Assembly: GCA_946494335.1 (NCBI GenBank) | Contig: CAMMBV010000017.1 | Coordinates: forward strand, 1 to 63,795 | DNA length: 63,795 nucleotides | DNA from: an uncultured Ruminococcus sp. | GTDB taxonomy: Bacteria; Bacillota; Clostridia; Lachnospirales; Lachnospiraceae | Direction of reading: 5' to 3' | Shown here: positions 23,111 through 31,225 of the stretch, piece by piece | Numbering within the stretch: the first letter of the stretch is position 1 | Layout: the number at the start of each line of letters is the position of its first letter | Translations under genes and position numbers: made by a program | Notes under the pieces: model-generated | Told to the model about the DNA's origin: nothing | Database searches by the model: none | The model's input: the letters and a program-made list of their open reading frames with translations, nothing else

Positions 23111-23695
23111 ATGAACGTAAATATTGTATTGTTTGACGATTTTAATGCACTGGATGCTTTGGGGCCGGCGGAGGTCTTTGGAAAATTTCCGGAGCATTTC
23201 CATATCCGATATCTTTCTGCTTCCGGTGATGTGATCAACAGCGCTCAGGGACTGAAAGTCTGGACGGATTCTCTGAGGCCGGAGGAAATAGACGGAGTGT
23301 TCCTGATTCCCGGAGGTAAGGGGGCCAGGCGTCTTTTGTGGAGGGAGGAGGCTTTGTTGGATCTGATTCGGGACTGCGCGAAGAATGCAGAGCTATGTAT
23401 GATGGTGGGAAACGGTTCCGCCCTAGCTGCGCAGACCGGCCTTCTGTACCGCAGGAAGATAGCGGATATCGCTGAAGATAAAAACTGGAACCGTATGTTT
23501 ACAGCCGGGATTGACAGGCTTGCGTCGTATCGGATTGTGCTGGATGGAAAATTTTATTCGTGCAGGGATACCCTGTCAGGGATTGGAATGGCGTTATTTG
23601 CCATAGAAGAACTTCTGGATATTTCACTGGCAGAAAAAGCTGCGACGGCTGTCGGATATGCCTGGGATCAGGATGCGGAGGATGTTTTCAGATGA
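23111..23695 (+). CDS. DJ-1/PfpI-family protein lacking the nucleophile cysteine
   Basis: About 194 residues with the glutamine-amidotransferase-like fold: VNIVLFDDFNALDALGPAEV, GVFLIPGGKGARRL and the nucleophile elbow region MMVGNGSALAAQTGLL. Active members read V-C-T-G-[AS] here; this protein has V-G-N-G-S, so the catalytic Cys is lost. It may bind a ligand or act as a regulator-like sensor domain without DNA binding. ATG 23111 is chosen because AGAGG lies 7 nt upstream; the frame is open to 23060. It overlaps the permease by ATGA and leads operon 3, unusual for a transporter operon. Confidence 0.78.
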   Translation: MNVNIVLFDDFNALDALGPAEVFGKFPEHFHIRYLSASGDVINSAQGLKVWTDSLRPEEIDGVFLIPGGKGARRLLWREEALLDLIRDCAKNAELCMMVGNGSALAAQTGLLYRRKIADIAEDKNWNRMFTAGIDRLASYRIVLDGKFYSCRDTLSGIGMALFAIEELLDISLAEKAATAVGYAWDQDAEDVFR

Positions 23696-24636
23696 AGAAA
23701 TATATGATCAAACGCTTGCTCTTATTGATTCCTATTTTATTCGGAATCACCTTTTTATCCTTTGCGATGATGCGCGTTGCGGGAAGCGATGCCGTACTGC
23801 AAAGAGTGGACGCTTCCGGGGTCATGCTCTCGGAGGAAGTGATTCAGGAGCAGAGGGAGGAGCTGGGACTGGATAAGCCTTTTCTGGTACAGTACGGGAA
23901 CTGGCTGGTAAGATTTCTGCAGGGAGATCTGGGGGAAAGCTATATTTCAGGCAATGATGTGTTCGACGAGTTTGTATCCAAACTTCCGGCCACACTGCTG
24001 CTGACGCTGACTTCGATTCTTCTCACCGTCGTTATTTCCATTCCGCTGGGGATTCTCTCGGCGGTAAAACAGAATAGATTTACAGATTATCTGATTCGGG
24101 TATGCAGTTTTATCGGGAACAGCCTGCCGAATTTTTTTGTGGCTCTTGTTCTGATGTATGTGTTTGCAATCCGGCTGGGGGCTTTTCCTGTTATCTCGGA
24201 AAACTTAAGCATTGAAAGCGCGGCTCTCCCCACCCTGACCCTTGCCATTGCCATGTCGGCCAAATATCTGCGGCAGGTGCGGGCTGCGGTGCTGGAGGAG
24301 CTGAGTAAGCCTTATGTGGTGGGAGCGAAGGCAAGAGGAATCCGTTTTTCTGTGACGCTGTGGAAAAGCGTGCTTCGGGCCTCCTTCGTTACGATCTTTA
24401 CGCTGCTGGCCATGTCCATCGGCAGTCTGCTGGGAGGAACGGCCATTGTGGAGTCAATTTTTATGTGGGACGGTGTGGGAAAGCTGGCGGTGGACGCCAT
24501 TAATATGCGGGATTATCCCATGATACAGGCCTATGTGGTGTGGATGGCACTCATTTATGTAGTGGTTAACCTGATTACGGATCTTTCCTACTGTTTCCTG
24601 GATCCGAGAATACGTCTGGGAGGGGAGAAAGTATGA
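23692..24636 (+). CDS. ABC importer permease 1 of the second Nik/Dpp-like system
   Basis: 314 residues starting MKKYMIKRLLLLIPILFGIT, a NikB/DppB-type permease. It has six helices, a periplasmic loop beginning RVAGSDAVLQ, and the coupling motif GAKARGIRFSVTLWKSVLRA. It overlaps the DJ-1-like gene and the next permease by 4 nt each, so the operon is tightly coupled. It resembles the operon 2 permease but is clearly diverged, suggesting a different ligand form. Confidence 0.87.
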   Translation: MKKYMIKRLLLLIPILFGITFLSFAMMRVAGSDAVLQRVDASGVMLSEEVIQEQREELGLDKPFLVQYGNWLVRFLQGDLGESYISGNDVFDEFVSKLPATLLLTLTSILLTVVISIPLGILSAVKQNRFTDYLIRVCSFIGNSLPNFFVALVLMYVFAIRLGAFPVISENLSIESAALPTLTLAIAMSAKYLRQVRAAVLEELSKPYVVGAKARGIRFSVTLWKSVLRASFVTIFTLLAMSIGSLLGGTAIVESIFMWDGVGKLAVDAINMRDYPMIQAYVVWMALIYVVVNLITDLSYCFLDPRIRLGGEKV

Positions 24637-25499
24637 GTGAGAAAACGGCAAGTGTGACGGTGCGCAGACAGATTGTAAGAAAGGATCACACGAAAGGAAA
24701 AATGATTTTTTTTGGAGTGTTGGTGCTTTTACTTTTGCTGATGACCATTTTTGCAGAATATATCTGTCCCTATGACCCCAATCAGCAGAATCTGGATCAG
24801 GCGCTGCAGTCGCCGGGGTTTGCCCATCCTTTTGGGACGGACCGGTATGGCAGGGATATGCTTTCCCGGGTGATCATCGGATCACAGACCAGCATATTTT
24901 CTGCCCTTGTTCTGGTGGCGATTATCACGGTTGTGGGAACCGTGATCGGCATGATCTGCGGTTATGCAGGCGGAGTCATTGACAGCGTGGTTATGCGGAT
25001 TTCCGATATCTGTCTTGCCTTCCCGGGGCTGGTTTTTGCGCTGGCCATTGCGGCGATTCTAAACGGAGGAGTGCAGAACGCGGTCATTGCCCTGGCGGCG
25101 ATCAGTTGGCCAAAGTATTCCAGAATCGCCAGAAGTCAGACTCTTTCTGTGAAAAATACAGAATATATAGCAGCCGCCAGACTGGCGGGCAGCGGCTCCT
25201 TTGGGATAGTGGTCAGGCATGTACTGCCTAATATCGTGGGATCCATTCTGGTAACGGCCATGCTGGACATCGGAACTATGATGATGGAAATTGCGGGACT
25301 TTCCTTTCTGGGGCTGGGAGCGCAGCCGCCCACGGCGGAGTGGGGCAGTATGATGAGCGGAGGCAGAAGTATGCTGCAGACCTATCCCTGGGTGGTGCTG
25401 ACGCCGGGACTTGCAATTTTTATATCAGTGGTGCTTTTTAATCTTCTGGGAGATACCATAAGGGATTATATGGATCCAAGAAATTCCCGGAGAGGTTGA
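24633..25499 (+). CDS. ABC importer permease 2 of the second Nik/Dpp-like system
   Basis: 288 residues. It has an N-terminal cytoplasmic tail, helix 1 (IFFGVLVLLLLLMTIFAEYI-like), the DppC/NikC signature CPYDPNQQNLDQ and HPFGTDRYGRDMLSRVIIGS, and coupling loop AAARLAGSGSFGIVVRHVLP. It pairs with the permease at 23692. The start overlaps the preceding stop (ATGA). The end overlaps the non-coding lead of the binding-protein gene, whose real start lies 33 nt further on. Confidence 0.88.
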   Translation: MSEKTASVTVRRQIVRKDHTKGKMIFFGVLVLLLLLMTIFAEYICPYDPNQQNLDQALQSPGFAHPFGTDRYGRDMLSRVIIGSQTSIFSALVLVAIITVVGTVIGMICGYAGGVIDSVVMRISDICLAFPGLVFALAIAAILNGGVQNAVIALAAISWPKYSRIARSQTLSVKNTEYIAAARLAGSGSFGIVVRHVLPNIVGSILVTAMLDIGTMMMEIAGLSFLGLGAQPPTAEWGSMMSGGRSMLQTYPWVVLTPGLAIFISVVLFNLLGDTIRDYMDPRNSRRG

Positions 25500-25531
25500 A
25501 TGATAAGAAACAAACAGGAGGAACATTGAAG

Positions 25532-27124
25532 ATGAAAAAAAGATGGATTTCTCTGATTCTGGCATTCAGTCTTTTTGCAGCCGCCATATCGGGATGCGCA
25601 AAAGAGAGTGCAGATTCAGAAACGGAAAATGGACAGGAAACCAGCCAGGAGGAAGACAGCCAGGGGAAAAAGACCTTTGTCTTCGGCGATACCACATTCA
25701 ATGCGGAAAATGGAGAGCCGGATTTAAATCCCCACAGGGACAACAGCGGATGGGCCTGTATGCGTTACGGCGTGGGAGAGACGCTGTTTAAATTCTCAGA
25801 CGCCATGGAAATAGAACCATGGCTGGCTAAAAGTTATGAAAATGTGGATGAGCTTACCTGGACGGTGACGCTGCAGGATGATGTGTACTTTACCAGCGGC
25901 CGTCATATGGACGGGGAAGCGGTGAAAGAGTGTCTGGAGGCGCTGGTGGAAAATCACGAGCGGGCTAGAGGAGATCTGTCTATTTCAGAAATTACGGCGG
26001 AAGGCCAGACTGTAACCATAAAAACTGAAGTACCAGTGCCTGCTCTGATGAACTATCTGGCGGATCCCTACGGAATTATCATCGATATGGAAGCGGGTGT
26101 TACGGAGGATGGAAATGTAAGCGCCACCGGTCCTTATAAGGCAGTATCTGTGGAGACGGATAAAGGTGTGGAACTGGTGAAAAATGAAGATTACTGGAAC
26201 GGGGAACCAAAGATCGATGAGATTACGGTAAAGACCATCTCTGATGGGGATACCCTGACCATGGCTTTGCAGTCCGGTGAGATTGACGCGGCTTATGGAA
26301 TGCCCTACGCCAGCTATCCGCTGTTTGAAAACGACGGTTACACCTTCAGCAGCTGCGCCACCAGCCGGGTGTTCTTCGGGGCGATGAATTATAAAAGTGA
26401 AATTACCAGCGACCCGGCAGTGCGGGAAGCTATTATCCTGGGTATCGATAAGGAAAGCTTCGTGGAGACGCTGCTGGACGGAAACGGTTATCCGGCTGTG
26501 GGCGTTTACCCGGACAGCTTCACCTTTGGCGGGGATGCTGTGACGGAGGATTCCTATGATCCGGAAAAAGCGAAACAGGTGCTGGAGGAAGCCGGATGGG
26601 TGGATACGGACGGCGACGGAATTCGGGAGAAAGATGGAAAAGACCTGAATTTACGCTGGCTTACCTACCCAAGCCGTCAGGAGCAGCCGCTGCTGGCGGA
26701 ATCCGCCCAGTCTACGTTAAAGGATATCGGAATCAATGTGGAAATCAATAATACGGCGGATCATAACAGTATCCGGACGGATACGGATGCCTGGGATATT
26801 TACGTGAGCGCTATCGTAACAGCGCCCACAGGCGATCCAGAGTACTTTTTCACTTACTGCTGCCTGGACAGCTCTACACAGAACGTGGGCTATTATCACA
26901 GCGACAAACTGGAAGAATTGGCGGCCCAAATGGCCCAGACTTTTGATACGGAAAAAAGAGGCGAACTGGCGGTACAGATGCAGCAGACCATACTGGACGA
27001 TAACGCCTATGTATTCTGCTCCCATCTGCGTATGAGCATGATCGCAAAGGCAAGTGTCACAGGCCTTGTGGCCCATCCCTGTGATTATTATGAGATTACA
27101 GTGGATCTGGACATTGCGGAATAA
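25532..27124 (+). CDS. Solute-binding lipoprotein of the second Nik/Dpp-like system
   Basis: 530 residues with a signal peptide and lipobox AAISGC. The SBP_bac_5 domain includes NGEPDLNPHRDNSGWACMRY, VGETLFKF, AKSYENVDELTWTVTL, FTSGRHMDGEAV and AKQVLEEAGW. The segment resembles nickel-binding NikA-type receptors more than OppA, but metal ligands cannot be assigned. ATG 25532 follows GGAGG; the frame opens at 25496 without a site. Unlike operon 2, the binding protein here follows the permeases and has no terminator behind it. Confidence 0.87.
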   Translation: MKKRWISLILAFSLFAAAISGCAKESADSETENGQETSQEEDSQGKKTFVFGDTTFNAENGEPDLNPHRDNSGWACMRYGVGETLFKFSDAMEIEPWLAKSYENVDELTWTVTLQDDVYFTSGRHMDGEAVKECLEALVENHERARGDLSISEITAEGQTVTIKTEVPVPALMNYLADPYGIIIDMEAGVTEDGNVSATGPYKAVSVETDKGVELVKNEDYWNGEPKIDEITVKTISDGDTLTMALQSGEIDAAYGMPYASYPLFENDGYTFSSCATSRVFFGAMNYKSEITSDPAVREAIILGIDKESFVETLLDGNGYPAVGVYPDSFTFGGDAVTEDSYDPEKAKQVLEEAGWVDTDGDGIREKDGKDLNLRWLTYPSRQEQPLLAESAQSTLKDIGINVEINNTADHNSIRTDTDAWDIYVSAIVTAPTGDPEYFFTYCCLDSSTQNVGYYHSDKLEELAAQMAQTFDTEKRGELAVQMQQTILDDNAYVFCSHLRMSMIAKASVTGLVAHPCDYYEITVDLDIAE

Positions 27125-27153
27125 GGAATCCGTCAGAGAAAGGGAAGAATGGT

Positions 27154-27936
27154 ATGGATGAACTTTTAAAATACCAGTCTGTGGATGTCTGTTATAATGG
27201 GAAATCTGTGGTTCAGGATATCAGTTTTTCTCTGAAAAAGGGAGAGATTCTGGGCATTGCAGGCGAATCGGGTAGCGGGAAGAGCACCATCATAAAAGCT
27301 GCCTTGGGTATTCTGGGGCAGGGTGGAATGGTGACAAAGGGGGATATCTGGTTTGCGAGGAAAAATCTTCCCGATCTTTCGGAAAAGGAGATGCAGAAAA
27401 TCCGCGGAGCACAGATCGGAATGATTTTCCAGGACGCCGGCGCCTCTCTGTGTCCCATCCGGAAGATCAAAGATCAGATTCGGGAAAGTATGGAGGCCCA
27501 CCAAAAGACCACGAAAGAGGAAGCCGGGGAGCGGGCGCTGGAACTGTTCGAAAAGCTGGGTTTTAGAGATGGGCAGCGGATACTGGAAAGTTATCCCTTT
27601 GAGATGTCGGGCGGTATGAATCAGAGAATCGGCATCGCCATTGCCATGCTGATGAATCCTTCGCTGCTGCTGGCGGATGAGCCCACCAGCGCCCTGGACG
27701 TATCGGTACAGAAACAGGCGGTGGAGGAGATGCTGATGCTGCGGGAAACCTACGGGACGGCGATTGCACTGGTGACCCATAATATCGGCGTGATTTCCGC
27801 CATGGCGGATCAGGTGCTGATTCTGCGCGGCGGCCGCATTGTGGAGTACGGAAGCGCGGCGCAGGTGCTTCAGGATCCCAAAGAGGAATATACGAAAGAA
27901 TTACTGGCGGCAGTGCCGAAGCTGCGGAGGAGTTAG
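27154..27936 (+). CDS. ABC importer ATPase 1 of the second system (NikD type)
   Basis: 260 residues: Walker A GESGSGKSTIIKAAL, Q-loop MIFQDAGASLCPI, signature MSGGMNQRIGIAIAM, Walker B LLLADEPTSALDVS, switch VTHNIG. It is short and lacks the Cys-rich C-terminal extension of the operon 2 ATPases, as in NikD. Adjacent to the next ATPase with no gap. Confidence 0.86.
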   Translation: MDELLKYQSVDVCYNGKSVVQDISFSLKKGEILGIAGESGSGKSTIIKAALGILGQGGMVTKGDIWFARKNLPDLSEKEMQKIRGAQIGMIFQDAGASLCPIRKIKDQIRESMEAHQKTTKEEAGERALELFEKLGFRDGQRILESYPFEMSGGMNQRIGIAIAMLMNPSLLLADEPTSALDVSVQKQAVEEMLMLRETYGTAIALVTHNIGVISAMADQVLILRGGRIVEYGSAAQVLQDPKEEYTKELLAAVPKLRRS

Positions 27937-28695
27937 ATGGAACCTTTACTGGAAGTCAGAAATTTAACAAAAGTCTTTAAAAAGGGCTCAAGTGGTGAAT
28001 TTACGGCAGTAAATGGAGTGAATTTCTGCCTGTATCCCAATGAAACGCTGGGAATTGTGGGGGAATCCGGTTCGGGGAAGAGCACGGTGGCCAAAATGAT
28101 TGCCAGACTGCTGGAGACAAGCGGCGGCGAGATTTTTTTGCAGGGAGAGGATATTACCCATGCAAAGGGAAAAGCGCTTCGGGATATTTACCGGCAGTTT
28201 CAGATGGTGTTTCAGTCTCCGGCGGCGTCCTTTGATCCCCGCCGTACGCTGGGGGACGGCATCGGAGAAAGTCTGAAAAACAGCAAAACGGCAAAAAAAG
28301 AGATAAAGAAAAGAGTGAGAGAGCTCCTGGTCCAGTGCGGGCTTCCGGAGGATTACGATAAACGGTATCCCCATGAAGTCAGCGGCGGCGAGTGCCAGCG
28401 GGCTGCCATTGCCAGAGCCCTGGCCATACAGCCAGAGATTTTGATCTGTGACGAAGCCACCAGCGCGCTGGACGTTACGGTTCAAAAGCAGATTATCGAG
28501 CTTTTGGGAAAACTGAAAAAAGAAAGAGGAATGTCTTACCTCTTCATCTGTCACGATCTGGCGTTGGTTCAGATGTTCTGTGACCGGGTTGTGGTGATGA
28601 AAGATGGAAGGATTGTGGAAGAGGGCAGACCGGATGAAGTAATTATGCATCCGAAGAACGATTATACGAAGAATCTGGTGGATGCGGTATTATAG
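27937..28695 (+). CDS. ABC importer ATPase 2 of the second system (NikE type)
   Basis: 252 residues: Walker A GESGSGKSTVAKMI, Q-loop MVFQSPAASFDPR, signature VSGGECQRAAIARAL, Walker B ILICDEATSALDVT, switch ICHDLA. No C-terminal oligopeptide extension. With the preceding gene it forms the NikDE-like ATPase pair for operon 3. Confidence 0.86.
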   Translation: MEPLLEVRNLTKVFKKGSSGEFTAVNGVNFCLYPNETLGIVGESGSGKSTVAKMIARLLETSGGEIFLQGEDITHAKGKALRDIYRQFQMVFQSPAASFDPRRTLGDGIGESLKNSKTAKKEIKKRVRELLVQCGLPEDYDKRYPHEVSGGECQRAAIARALAIQPEILICDEATSALDVTVQKQIIELLGKLKKERGMSYLFICHDLALVQMFCDRVVVMKDGRIVEEGRPDEVIMHPKNDYTKNLVDAVL

Positions 28696-28714
28696 TCACT
28701 GAAAGGAGAAAGCT

Positions 28715-28999
28715 ATGCATTTGTTACAGGATGAAAACGGGAATTTGATTCCTCATGGAAAGGAAGTACATGAGCATCATCATGAAGAGACAGGCAACCG
28801 AAAAGAGAATCTCGCGCTGCTGAATTATATGCTGGATCATAATGAACATCATGCAGCCGAATTGGAAGAAATGGCGGATAAGCTGGAAAAAACAGGATAT
28901 CATGAAGAAGCGCGCCAGATTCGGGAAGGTGTGGATAAGTTTAAAGAAGGAAATGCCCTTCTGAAAAAAGCGGTTGAGACAATGGAAAAAAATCATTAA
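28715..28999 (+). CDS. Small His-rich protein at the end of the importer operon
   Basis: 94 residues. The N-terminal third carries a histidine cluster (HGKEVHEHHHEETGN), a probable divalent-metal site. The rest is predicted as two amphipathic helices (LALLNYMLDHNEHHAAELEE, then ADKLEKTGYHEEARQI and VDKFKEGNALLKKAVETM), the second pair holding another HNEHH. Similar His-rich helical proteins accompany nickel/cobalt uptake genes in Lachnospiraceae as I recall, and could store or hand over metal. No signal peptide; cytoplasmic. The ribosome site AAAGGAGAAAG is clear. Its place in operon 3 is the best in-window hint that the ligand involves a metal. Confidence 0.75.
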   Translation: MHLLQDENGNLIPHGKEVHEHHHEETGNRKENLALLNYMLDHNEHHAAELEEMADKLEKTGYHEEARQIREGVDKFKEGNALLKKAVETMEKNH

Positions 29000-29006
29000 A
29001 TGCTGC

Positions 29007-29037
29007 GATAGGGGAGTCGAGAAAAAGACTCCTCTAT
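29007..29037 (+). terminator. Hairpin after operon 3
   Basis: ATAGGGGAGTC pairs with GACTCCTCTAT across GAGAAAAA. The following bases are T-poor, so termination may be inefficient. Confidence 0.45.
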
Positions 29038-29077
29038 TAAAATTCCTCCATATTTATTAGAAAGTCGGGCATCTTAA

Positions 29078-29117
29078 CTTTGAGCAAAAGTGGTAACATG
29101 ACCGCTTTTGCTCAAAG
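29078..29117 (+). other. Perfect 13-bp inverted repeat in the symporter leader
   Basis: CTTTGAGCAAAAG (29078-29090) and CTTTTGCTCAAAG (29105-29117) can form a stable hairpin with a 14-nt loop, with no U-tract. It lies about 125 nt before the symporter start and could be an operator or an RNA regulatory stem. A smaller AAACCT/AGGTTT hairpin follows near 29125. Confidence 0.55.
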
Positions 29118-29241
29118 CGGAGAAACCTCCTTGCCAGGTTTGACCATATTGATTATAATGAATCCATATATTGTTATCCCTGCATGGATGGTTCTGGAAA
29201 ATGGACAGGTCCGTGAGGGGAGAGGAAGAGAGGTCAACCGT

Positions 29242-30432
29242 ATGAAAAAAGTAGTTACCAGCCTCCCGTTTAAGCTTTTGCTGGGAGTTGTCATTGGTAT
29301 CGTGGCAGGGCAGTTCTTTGGCACGGCGCTGATGAATGTTGTTGTGACAGTGAAGTTTGTCCTGGGAGAGTTTATCAATTTCTGCGTTCCGCTGATCATT
29401 ATCGGCTTTATCGCACCGTCCATCACAAGGCTTGGGAGAAATGCTTCCCGCATGCTGGGCGTGGCGATATTCTGTGCATATCTTTCCTCCGTTTTAGCGG
29501 CGTTTATGTCCATGGGGGCAGGATACGGACTGATCCCGCACCTGTCTATCGTCTCTGAGGTTGAGGGACTCAAAGAGCTGCCGGAAGTGGTGTTCCAGCT
29601 GGAGATTCCGCAGATCATGAGTGTTATGAGCGCACTGGTATTCTCCGTGCTGATCGGTCTTGCTGCTACGTGGACAAAAGCAGTGACAGTGACGAACATC
29701 CTGGAGGAGTTCCAGAAGATCGTGCTTGAGATCGTGACAAGGATTGTGATTCCGGTCCTGCCGGTCTTCATCGGATTTACATTCTGCGCGCTTTCTTACG
29801 AGGGAACGATCACAAAGCAGCTTCCGGTGTTTATCAAGATCGTTCTTATCGTAATGGTGGGACACTTTATCTGGATGACAGTACTCTACACAGTGGCTGG
29901 AATCTACTCCAAGAGCAATCCGTTGGAGGTCATCAAAAATTATGGGCCGGCTTACATCACGGCAGTGGGTACGATGTCCTCCGCCGCAACGCTGGCAGTT
30001 GCCCTGCGCTGCGCAAAGAAATCGAAACCGCTGCGTGAGGATATGGTAGATTTTGGAATCCCGCTGTTTGCCAATATTCATCTGTGCGGCTCTGTGCTTA
30101 CCGAGGTATTTTTTGTGATGACTGTATCTCTTATCCTTTACGGACAGCTTCCGTCCGTAGGAATGATGATCCTGTTCTGTCTGCTGCTTGGCATCTTCGC
30201 CATCGGAGCGCCGGGAGTTCCGGGAGGAACGGTTATGGCGTCTCTGGGTCTGATCACGGGCGTGCTTGGCTTTGACTCGACGGGAACTGCTCTTATGCTG
30301 ACGATCTTTGCCCTTCAGGACAGCTTCGGCACAGCCTGCAACATCACGGGAGACGGTGCGCTGACCATGATCCTGACCGGGTATGCCAACCGGCATAAGA
30401 TTGAGAAGCAGGATCTCAAGATAGAATTATAA
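29242..30432 (+). CDS. Dicarboxylate/amino acid:cation symporter (DAACS family)
   Basis: 396 residues with 8 or more membrane segments. Family features: PFKLLLGVVIGIVAGQFF at the N-terminus, the Ser-rich re-entrant loop AVGTMSSAATLAVALRCAKK, the inner motif PLFANIHLCGSVLTEVFF and the C-terminal APGVPGGTVMASLGLI and DSFGTACNITGDGALTMILTGY. These proteins import glutamate, aspartate, serine/threonine or C4-dicarboxylates with Na+ or H+. ATG 29242 follows GAGAGG; the open frame from 29080 runs through the leader hairpin and is not coding. A bidirectional terminator follows. Confidence 0.87.
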   Translation: MKKVVTSLPFKLLLGVVIGIVAGQFFGTALMNVVVTVKFVLGEFINFCVPLIIIGFIAPSITRLGRNASRMLGVAIFCAYLSSVLAAFMSMGAGYGLIPHLSIVSEVEGLKELPEVVFQLEIPQIMSVMSALVFSVLIGLAATWTKAVTVTNILEEFQKIVLEIVTRIVIPVLPVFIGFTFCALSYEGTITKQLPVFIKIVLIVMVGHFIWMTVLYTVAGIYSKSNPLEVIKNYGPAYITAVGTMSSAATLAVALRCAKKSKPLREDMVDFGIPLFANIHLCGSVLTEVFFVMTVSLILYGQLPSVGMMILFCLLLGIFAIGAPGVPGGTVMASLGLITGVLGFDSTGTALMLTIFALQDSFGTACNITGDGALTMILTGYANRHKIEKQDLKIEL

Positions 30433-30444
30433 ATTAATACTGGC

Positions 30445-30491
30445 AAAAAAACTCTATGCGATCATGAAAAATCTTTCGCATAGAGTTTTTT
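30445..30491. terminator. Bidirectional terminator
   Basis: AAAAAACTCTATGCG pairs with CGCATAGAGTTTTTT. The A-run/T-run symmetry serves the symporter gene and the converging PII-like operon. Confidence 0.88.
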
Positions 30492-30512
30492 AATTATTTA
30501 TAAGCTGAACTG

Positions 30513-31214
30513 CTAAAATTCTTCTTTTTCATCCGCGTCATCTTCCGGGAAACGAAGTCCCACGGTACTGGTAACCGGGAGGGAAAAGATAATGGTGCCG
30601 GCTTTGCTGTCCAGGCCCGCCTTTTCCATGATGGCCTTCATGATCTGATTTTTCCGGGCGGTTTTTACCACGATAAGGACAATTTCTTTTTCTTCGCTCA
30701 AAGAAATTCCCAGGAATTTGCGGGCGTATTCCCTGCCTGTTCCTTTAGCGTGGATGATAGTGCCGCCGGGCGCCTGAGCTTCGCGGGCAGCATCCATAAT
30801 GGTGTCCGTGTGGCCGGCGTTGGCAATGGCGATCAGCAGTTCATGTTCTGTGTTTTTCAAAGTACTTTCCTCCTCTATGGATAATGGCTGACTGCCGGTT
30901 ACATATTCAAGCGCTTTCTTTCCGCCGATGCTGGAGAGCGGAATCAGAAAAGAGATTCCCCTGCCGGGCAGGTGTATATTTACCACATTCTGCAGGATGT
31001 GTTTCAGATGTTTCCAGGTATCCCAGGTCACGAAAGAAAGGTGAACGGATTTTTCTGTGTCCTCAATTCCCAGGTAATCCAGCACGGAACTGGAGGCGGT
31101 GCCGTAACCCAGTATGGTCAGAGGGTCAGAGAGGTGGTTTGCCTTAAAAAAGGAAGAAACCTTCTCGTGTTTGTCCCGGTCGCTGATTATTACCATCATG
31201 TAGATTCTGTTCAT
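30513..31214 (-). CDS. Tandem PII-like regulatory protein partnering DUF1538
   Basis: 233 residues made of two similar ferredoxin-like halves. The second is a recognisable GlnB/PII-like domain: HELLIAIANAGHTDTIMDAA, REAQAPGGTIIHAKGTG (the T-loop base region) and ISLSEEKEIVLIVVKTARKN. The first half (MNRIYMMVIISDRDKHEKVS onward) repeats the same order in diverged form. PII-like proteins sense nucleotides and regulate membrane transporters. It lies 11 nt downstream of the DUF1538 gene in one operon. No Tyr uridylylation site is evident. Confidence 0.78.
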   Translation of the reverse strand: MNRIYMMVIISDRDKHEKVSSFFKANHLSDPLTILGYGTASSSVLDYLGIEDTEKSVHLSFVTWDTWKHLKHILQNVVNIHLPGRGISFLIPLSSIGGKKALEYVTGSQPLSIEEESTLKNTEHELLIAIANAGHTDTIMDAAREAQAPGGTIIHAKGTGREYARKFLGISLSEEKEIVLIVVKTARKNQIMKAIMEKAGLDSKAGTIIFSLPVTSTVGLRFPEDDADEKEEF

Positions 31215-31225
31215 GGATTTCCTCC

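Noticed and set aside
29000-29241. Known riboswitch in the symporter leader
   Set aside because: I could not match the hairpins to the conserved core of any riboswitch class that I can recall.
29494-30396. 300-residue antisense frame over the symporter
   Set aside because: Arg/His/Cys-rich shadow translation; the symporter motifs are on the plus strand.
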